64,000 nt of DNA, taken from NCBI GenBank assembly GCA_949710005.1, contig OX453284.1, forward strand, positions 7,394,477 to 7,458,476, read 5' to 3'. This DNA is from Ricordea florida. Lineage: Eukaryota; Cnidaria; Anthozoa; Corallimorpharia; Ricordeidae. Below the pieces are notes generated by a model, which worked only from the letters and a program-made list of their open reading frames with translations, was not told the origin of the DNA and searched no databases. A program made the translations under genes and the position numbers. Below, piece by piece: positions 55,806-64,000 of the stretch (the stretch's first letter is position 1; every line of letters starts with the position of its first letter).

Positions 55806-58800
55806 CTAGTAAAAACTAAGAAAAAAAACGTCCCAGCGCGACACCCTGCATCTAGCTCTGCTAGCATGACGGCAAATTTCTGTGATACACCACAATTCAT
55901 TGGTGGAAAACTACTTCCGATTGTCATGGGTGACTGACTCTATCATTACGAAAAACGTGGCCCTTTGCTGTCAAGCAAAGAAAGGGACGTTTCTTTCAGG
56001 AAAACTGACGACATTATGAAATGTCATACGACAAGAAGGGAAAAGGCAAACACATCAGCACTGAAAGTAAAAAATTGTCATTTTACACCCTAGGCAAATA
56101 GATCCGAAAATTGTTTTGTAAGCGCAGGAAACACGAATGGAAACGTTGTACTTGTGCAGCTGTTAAAGTGTCATGTTTCGTCTTTATTCTTCATCCCGCT
56201 CCGTTGAAAGCATGTGATTTCAATTTTGCGAGTTTTATTTCAGACCAGTGTTTTTGTAGCTTTGTGTACAGCCCATGGGGGCTTTGTTGTCGTGCTTCTA
56301 TTGATCAATGTCTGCATGAGCTTAGGAACGAGTTAAAACTAAGAAGCAAGTGTTAGCTATGAACGACGCAAATCAAGGAGACGAGATCATTTACTGATAT
56401 TTTTTGCACTGCGAAAATGCTTTTACTTGCACTACTTCTCTTTGGCAACTCTCTCTTAATGTTGGAGCACGGCATGCACAAATATCTTCACCTGTCTCCT
56501 ATAAAACCTTCGAGAACCAAAAACCGAGACAGATGGTAACCAATGACAGACGTGGACAAAATTCATGAAAATGTCACTGTGAAACCATAACGGCTTATCA
56601 ACGCTGTTCTGAAAATGATGAATATGTGTTTTTAGTAATGAATAGAAGAGTTTGGTATGGTTGATATAATTATATCACATAAATAAAATGCCCCACTGAG
56701 CAAAAGGATTAACATCCGTCGTGTTTTGTCAGCAGTTTGGAGTTTCAAGCAGTTTGTGTTAATACACTCGCATCCGAGAATATTTCATCTTAAGGAAGAA
56801 TGGGAAAAGTTGGCCTATGTGTTATCGTTGAAATTCAAGAAAAGGTATGGAGGTATTCTATAATCTAATTATTTTTAGTCGCCAATTACCACCGCTTGTA
56901 CAAGCACAGTTTTTTGGAAATTAACAGAGTTTTGTAAGCAGTGGAGTAGCGATAAATTATTTAACTTCTTCGTTTGTCAACTTGAAAATTAATCAAGTCA
57001 AATCTCCTCGATGAAAGAGAGTGCCATCCGGCTGGTCTTCCACCAGAACATTGTAAGATGACCTCCAGCTAGGCGCGTTGAAATTGACTTGTTTGGAGTT
57101 TCGCCCACGAAAAAAAGCAAACACACATGAAGCTAAAATCTTTCATGAAAGAGCGAAATTGAACCACTGGAGCTACAATTGACCAAATCATGTCACGTGA
57201 TGAGTAGTGCACACACGGCAGAGTGCAGACGGTTTGAATTACAAAAAATCAGGTTCAATTCAAATACTACGTACAGACTCAAATTACTGATTTTATGGTG
57301 GTCATTATTTTGTATTCATACTGGGATTATCATGATTATGTTGCTTCCTTTTTCGTTTACTGCTTACCAAGTGTGTTTTGTTTTCTTTTTCTTTAGAGCT
57401 GAGAAGGCACTTCCCCACAATTTAGACGCTGGCAAACTAGTCGAAATTCTTTACTGGAAGAACGTGTTTGCTAAAAACGTTTCCGTGAAAGCAAAACGCA
57501 CAAAGAGGTAGAGAAGCTAATGCAGTCAAAAGTAGAATGCATCAATAGAAGCGGTTTAAAACGCTGTATTCAGAATACAAGATTTTCCAGTTATCTCAAA
57601 AAAACCACTTGTGAAGTCGTGCAGTTCAGGCAAGAAAACGTCGGAGCCTTCGCGAAGCAATTTAATACAAATTAGCGAAAACATGACATAAACAAAAATA
57701 ACATTAGAAATGTAAACAATCGTGTCCCTTTTCACACATGAACACGAGACAGATCAACATATTTCATGTAAGGAAATTTGCTTTTTTTTTCTAAAAAAAC
57801 TTCATGTACCTGTCATATAGTTAAAAATTTTTGGGGTTTATATAAAATGTAATCGTTGTTGTTTAAGGACTACCTAGCTAAAAATACGTATGATCTCTTT
57901 CAGTTAAGACTCAAATTGTAAAAGCTACATCATGATGCTGATCACTTTCTTTGAACAAGAGTCAAAGAGATTGTCAGGTCATGCTTAAGCCATTGGTCCA
58001 GTTCTTTCTCTTGGTGAAAAGGTAAACTTTGATCAAGGAAATAAAATTCAGTACTGATGGGAAAAAATAGAGAAAACAAGTAATTGCTTTCTAGCTGAAA
58101 AAGGTTTTTGCCATTAAGACTCGTAATTATGGATTAAAAGGCCATAAAAAGATACAAAATGGCACCTTATGTTTATGGTTACTAAGTACGCCTCTCACTG
58201 CAAATGACATATCTTTTATATCTTTCTCATCGGATCAGGACGGAAATTAAACTTACGAACGTCTTGGAGAAAAGATAACATCGAATGACTGACAAGCAAT
58301 ATAACTTATGTAACCACCAAACCAAATAACGTTTTTAGATTTAAAATCGCTTTTTATGAAGCAGAAAAATTCATCTTCCTGTTTTGTTTTTTGATGATTC
58401 AGAATAAATCCCTCTTCCTGTTTTTTTCTTCAGTTAAAATAAATATTTAATTGAGGTCAAAGGGTCTCTACCCAAGCGACGTTTCAACATTTCAAACAAA
58501 ATTTTCCTCATGCATCCCGATTTCTAAAAGATATCAAAATAAATAACTTTAAAATAATAAAGAAAGTTCTCACTACCAAAATAATTGGCTCCCGAAGATT
58601 CTAAAAATGCTTTATTGCGTCGCACATCGATATAATTGCCTCCGGTCCCAATTTTGCAGACAATACGGAACAGAATTAGGCGAAAAATTATCTTTCCGAA
58701 TCGCTCTCAAGATCGACACCTAGAGGCTAAAAATCTTATAATTACAGTACTTTACTTTGGTTTTGTTCAGGCAAGGTAGTTTGCAGAAAAATCTCGTAAC

Positions 58801-60302
58801 GACTTCCTCGATCGACAACATTAAACATGACGCTAAGTACTACGGTACAACGCACCGACAATTTAAGTCACGTGTTTTAAGAACGTCACAATTACGTAAG
58901 GAACTAAACTATCGTGGTATAATTACTGATTTTATCTCCTGGGCTTTTTAGATAACGAGAAAAACTGCACACAAATAAGGTCATTATTGCTACCTTCATG
59001 TTCAATTGCATGTCACTTGAAATAAGTGGCGCAGCAGAGAAAGTTTCTGTCGTTTCCTTATCGTGAATGACACAGAGAGACCATTGCACAATGAGACAGT
59101 AGAATATCGAAGAAAAAGGGCTGATCACTAAAAACAAGTTTGTCCAATTACTCTATAAAGGTAGAAATACGATTTTTCAAATCAAACCGAAGTTCCAACG
59201 ATTCGCCTGAAAAAAAGGATGACAAAATGCTAGGTATTATACTTGTAGTTTGGTCTAAATGGTGATAAAAAAGAAAACAATGAAACCGCAGTCTGATTTT
59301 AAACAATACCAAAGCTAAAGGAAAAGTGCATATTGCTACCAGGTGGACAATCAGACATGGTTTGATGCTACGCTGATTAAAAGTTACAATTCACGGACCC
59401 GACGTTTTGACACTCCTGTCTAGCGTCTTCTTCACAGACATTCATTATTTCAAGCCATCGTAGCATCAAGCCATCTCTGCCGAATACCAAAACTTTTAAA
59501 AGAGTTTGTCCATTTCACGCGTTCAAGTTCTAAAATAATATTAGAAGCAAGAAAACGACTCTCTTAAACCGCGGCAACACAAAGAAAGCCAAAATTGCTG
59601 GGGAAACTAACTTCAAGGTAGAACTCCTCATTCACCAACTAACTGTAAAGAAATCGACCTTATTTAAGTCTTCCGCTCCTGATTATAACGAACTACACTT
59701 CTTGCGTGGCATTCGACGCTTAAAATTGCAAAAAGGACAAAAAGTATTTAATGAAGTCCTTCTTTCTGAACAGCATAGCCACTCTAACTGGAAGATGGCG
59801 GCTAAGACAAAGCATGTGAAACATGTTAAGGAAATCATATTCTATTTGTAGACAAAGGTACAACTATATATTTGGACTCTACGCCTCTTCAACATAATCC
59901 TTTGCTTATCTTTTAAATTTTCACTTAATTGTACAAGAGAATAGAGCTTGGGACAATACTTATGAGTAACTCACTAAAGATGTCGCTAGGTTTTCACGTA
60001 TAAACAAAGTAATAATCCGGAATCTTGAGCAAGACCACAGCCCCTTTTAAGCTCAATGAAGTGTCCAGAGGAGGAATTCTCAACACCTAATTGGAATCAT
60101 ACTGTTTATCTCGTTCAAAAGACACGGAAAATGTTCAGGCGTGTAAAGCCCATCACACATTGTAACTGAAATGAGAAATACTCCTTCTACAAACATGTTT
60201 TTTAATACGCATATGAGAGAGAAACCTCTTGTTGTCGGTGTAAGATCCCGAGCTCCTGATTATTTAGAGAAAATGTTTGAACACTAACTAAAAAAACAAC
60301 CT
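55806..60302. other. Upstream or leader-intron sequence without recognised gene
   Basis: Short frames (56111-56356, 57179-57511, 58757-58951 on +) show no domain. A short inverted repeat, tttgatgctacg / cgtagcatcaa, lies around 59361-59470. A segment near 59400 resembles one near 52330 (gacgttttgacactcctgtctag versus an inverted, diverged form), pointing to a dispersed repeat. Confidence 0.4.
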
Positions 60303-60440
60303 GGATCAATATCAGTTTCTGAGCAACCGTGCACCTACCCCTCCCCTAAACCAACATTAACGCTAACTTTTTAACTCATTATAACTTGTTGGATTAGGGG
60401 AGGGGTAGGTTCACAGTTGCCCAGAAACTGATATTGATCC
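60303..60440. mobile_element. Foldback MITE, copy 2
   Basis: Same family as 51917-52053 (ggatcaatatcagtttctga...; acccctcccctaa arms; ...aactgatattgatcc). Confidence 0.8.
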
Positions 60441-60810
60441 AACAAAATGGAATAAAGGTTCCCTGAATGCTTTCGATTGCGATAGAAGTCAGGATGTCAT
60501 GGAGTCTTTTTTATGACAGGAAAACGAAAATAGTTTCTGGTGAGAATCACGATAGGTGGTGGTTGAAATAAGAGTCGCAACGCCAATTGGAAAGCAGAAA
60601 ATAGAAAATGGAACAGAAACCAAGATGAAATCAAACGACTAATATAGCCAACGAGGCGCTACACTCGGTGGTAAAAGTTTAAAAAGGTGGACAAGTTGAA
60701 AAGAAGGCTATTGTGTTACCGAGTGCAAAGCTTTAACATAGCTCAATCTAGCTTTGTTCTGAAGTTTAATTTGTTACAATTCAAGTTGAAACACTAGGAT
60801 TCTCGCTTAC

Positions 60811-60919
60811 CGTTAACAGCTCCTCCAAGAACTCTTTTCAAATCGCCAAACACCAGGACAGCGCTAAAGAATGCCCATGTGCTATATCGCGGCTTCATGT
60901 TCATGCGACGGCAGCCCAT
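60811..60919 (-). CDS. Possible alternative first coding exon (second signal peptide)
   Basis: ATG at 60919 immediately after a good acceptor (tttctctgttag), encoding MGCRRMNMKPRYSTWAFFSA then a hydrophobic stretch, with donor taacg|gtaagc in phase 1. The phase matches gene B exon 2, so it could replace exon 1; it could also belong to another gene. A donor cag|gtaagt at 63448 could end its non-coding leader exon. Confidence 0.5.
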
Positions 60920-63447
60920 CTAACAGAGAAACGCTCAACGTCTTCAAGCGATCAAAAACTAGCTGACTGTTAGTCGAAAGAATGACGATGTTCCATTAAT
61001 AAAACCACAATAACCACAATTTTGCTTGATTTATAAATCTCAAAACATGTCATAAAAACCTTTTCTTCTATGAGGCTACTTACCATCCTGTCCTAGAAAC
61101 CCACCAAACTGGTAAGGAATGAATTCAACACAATAGATATATCTACAAGGCAATTTACATTTATATATCCTTTGAAATATATATACCAGATGGCTGAAAG
61201 GTGCAAAAACTTCATTTCATTTCCGTGAATTCAAAATACTTATAAGTGAAGATAATGAGCTGTTTCAAGAAATTCCATGGTTTATAAATACTGGACCCCT
61301 TTAAGATGTCAATATTAGTGGATATTTGTCTCCGCGGAGTAATTATGGTTTCACTTAAATTGCTGTGTACTGTAGACTGTTTTCGCATGATACCAATAGT
61401 CCCAATGACGCTGAACATAATTGAACACAGAGACAAAAATTTCTTACAACATACGTGACTTGAATGATTCATAAAAAAAATCTCTCTTTCTATAGAAAGT
61501 AATAGGACAGACATCTAGTGGCTTCATGCTTGTGAGGGGCCAAGCTGCAAAACTTATCATTTAACTCAGATCTATTGACGTTGTGGTCATAGTGAAATGT
61601 ATGTATGCATTTGTGAATAACGCTGCTGTACCATACTTTTTCTGCCCTTAAGCAACAAATATGAGTCGCGCTATCACTACTGAACCTTTTCCTAGGGGCG
61701 CAGATGGCAAGAGAGATAAATTACCACGTACAAAAACGAACGCCTTGAATTTATAAACTTCGAGGCCCATCATGACTATAACACTTGCTGTGCAATTTCT
61801 GAGCGCTCTACAAGTGACCAGATATAAACAACAATAATGGTGTGTGAAGGTAATGATTTGAACACAAAACACTTCTGACGTTTACTGATTGCAGATATTT
61901 GATCTATAAACTGTGAAATTTAAGACTTTTGTTCAGAGGCTCCTCGACGGTTACTTATTATGGTACCTATCACGCAAAAAAAAAGACGACGGCGTCGACA
62001 AGAAAAAACACCGAAAAATAGTAATAAAGAACGACACAATGAAACTGCACGTAAAAGTACAAGTCTGGTAGGTTTTTGGTAAATTGTAATTGGCCTCCCT
62101 TCCATTATTAAAGTTTTTATGTCGCAAATTAAATGCACACCGTCAAATTAGATACGCCAAGAAATATACTTTACTTGGGGGGACACAGAGCCATATCGTC
62201 GACATTCGGTAGCCAAGCTTTACAGGACCGATTCAGCAAAACAGAAACCGACATTGGCACGCGAACAATTTTCATCAAAAAAAAAAAAAAAATGGACCAC
62301 ACACTCACATATTTTCTTCAATGATAATAATTTCCTGCCTAGCATAAAAACTGCGGTAGGTTCCCTGTAAATTATTAATCAGGTTAGTGCTTAAATTTAC
62401 ATTGCCCTATTTAATTTTGAATACGCGGCTGTAAATTTTCATGTAAAAGTAGACCTTAAATAAAAGTAGGCGTTCGCTTAAGAATCATTAAGAGTAAAAT
62501 AGAGGAATACCTTATTCACCTGTTTGCAGGACTTGAATTGATTTATAGCCATGTCAACTTTTGCGTGAAATCCTCCTTATTAATGTCCTGTCTCATTTTA
62601 TAGAGCTGCGGATGAACTAAATGTCGATTGAACGAACATCAGGGCAATTGTCATGTTATGATTGGCTAGATTATGAAAAGCTCTTCATTCTACCGAAGGA
62701 TACTCAAAAGAATAAATGAGAGCTGGCCAAGTGTATGACTCTAAAAAACACCGAGGATTGTTTAATTTCTGCCTGCATGCCTACTGTGCAAGGCATCCAA
62801 AACTTCGATTCGACTGAGGTGGGTTTTGATATTTTACAAAGGAAGAATATCCGGTTTGATATAGTTAAAATAAGAATTTTAGTAAAATTGCGATGTTTGG
62901 TTGGATTACTAAAAGACAGAATGGATCGGCCTTTTTCGCATGCTCGGTCAAAAAAAAGAAGACGCCGGTTATACTATAGAGTATTGGCCTAACCAACAAA
63001 CTCTCACTTAAAACTGTTGCGTTTTCATATGAACAGAGTGCACTAGGATTGGTATTTAATGAAAAAGGTTGCTCAAGGCGTACGTTGGCCTATTCCATAA
63101 GAAATTCTTGGAATACTAGTTTGTCGGTTTTTAATCGCTACATCGATTAAACAGAATTCTAGTTATTTTGGAGCAGAATATATAAGATAAAATGAATATA
63201 TATGGAATTCACGTTCTTTTGGAAATACCATCACAGATCTGGATACACACGCACATGCGTAGATGTGGTAATTTTGGAAGCAGCACTGCGTTTTAATAAA
63301 ACCAACGTACTCTGTTTCGCGTATACCAACAGATGGCCAAAGATTATTTTGACTTCGACAAAGCGTGTTCTAAATTGAAGTCGTTAGACAACTAGAAAGA
63401 TACTCGCACTTTTGTAAACCACAAAAGAAGATATGAAACAGACTTAC
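60920..63447. other. Possible leader intron, nothing recognised
   Basis: Contains a poly-A run (about 62278-62291) and short unsupported frames. Confidence 0.35.
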
Positions 63448-63560
63448 CTGAAATTCCCTCACAAAATCTGAGAGAGATCGAACACTTTGTTGTTGGGCCG
63501 CAGTAGGCCGACGCTGATTGGCTGATTAAATTACCCATCAGGGCATTTTGCTTTTTGGAA
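63448..63560 (-). other. Possible 5' untranslated exon
   Basis: Strong donor cag|gtaagt at 63448 on the - strand. Its short open frame would not continue into the exon at 60919, so it would be non-coding. The upstream limit is a guess. Confidence 0.3.
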
Positions 63561-64000
63561 TCAACATTTAGTCAGCCACCAACAGCCATCAATAAACGTA
63601 ATTAAGAATGAATATCTTTTCAAGTCAGGCTGAGGGAATAGGGGAACTGTTACACAGATGATATTGTCATTGTTCAGTTTTCTACTTGCCTCGTTATATT
63701 TTTCTGAAACAGGACGTATTGTGGTTTATTTTATTCTCAAGCATCTGAGCGAGCCGGAATCCTAAATCCTTGAAATTGATTGGCTAATCACTTTCACGTG
63801 ACCAGTCCAGCTTTTTTCGATACGGCCGCGCTGTAGCAATTTCGTATCTCTTCTTACTTTAAAAAGGAGACATCCAAAAATAATAAATAAGTTATTTACC
63901 GGGCAAGGTCGATCCGTTTTCCCATACAGACCTTCCACCCGGTAAATAACATATATGTCATCTACTTGGTAAAATTAAAATATACATAGATGTTATTGAA
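63561..64000. other. Right window edge, nothing recognised
   Basis: Short inverted repeat near the end (agttatttaccgggc at about 63890 with acccggtaaataacat at about 63937), possibly a small foldback. Confidence 0.35.

Noticed and set aside
57179-57511. 110-residue + strand frame
   Set aside because: No domain, low-complexity hydrophobic stretch, no splice context consistent with a gene.

Overview
The window is eukaryotic genomic DNA. It has split genes with GT-AG introns, extracellular domains typical of animals, and many transposable elements. The protein architecture (polycystin-1-like proteins with REJ, GPS/GAIN, PLAT and channel modules, one carrying an F5/8-type C domain) and the repeat types (DIRS, BEL/Pao and Gypsy retroelements, a 2A-bearing LINE, foldback MITEs) suggest a cnidarian, probably a coral or other anthozoan. 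That assignment is inference, because no marker gene is present.

Two convergent polycystin-1-like genes dominate. Gene A (+ strand) enters from the left already inside its REJ region and ends at 11382. Ten exons (337-952, 1230-1433, 2996-3115, 3904-4092, 4384-4623, 5399-6130, 6694-6930, 7027-8292, 8681-8852, 9707-11382) join in phase into 1816 residues. Gene B (- strand) ends at 13093 and can be followed back through 16 phase-compatible exons to a signal-peptide ATG at 55764, about 42.7 kb. The exon lengths total 7266 nt, a multiple of three, giving 2421 residues: signal peptide, F5/8C (discoidin), a possible SEA-like module, REJ, GPS, PLAT, multiple membrane segments, polycystin extracellular domain and channel. 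The head of gene B (exons 1-6) is a new assembly made here from domain and splice-phase logic and is less certain than exons 7-16. A second possible signal-peptide exon lies at 60811-60919.

Gene B introns are loaded with retroelements. Intron 7 holds a LINE (23667 to about 27.7 kb) lying between inverted arrays of about 20-bp repeats. Intron 6 holds a DIRS element (31352-42822) that is split by a young, apparently intact BEL/Pao element (33376-40130, target duplication GGTAG). Intron 5 holds a frameshifted Gypsy element with LTRs of only about 90 bp (44264-48763, target duplication ATGAC). Coding exon 6 (155 bp) is an island between the DIRS and Gypsy elements. Gene A introns carry foldback elements, a LINE tail, and one intron made almost wholly of about 106-bp tandem repeats that gene B lacks at that position.

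From 55.8 kb to the end, sequence is mostly non-coding apart from the candidate upstream leader exons. No rRNA, convincing tRNA or CRISPR array was seen.
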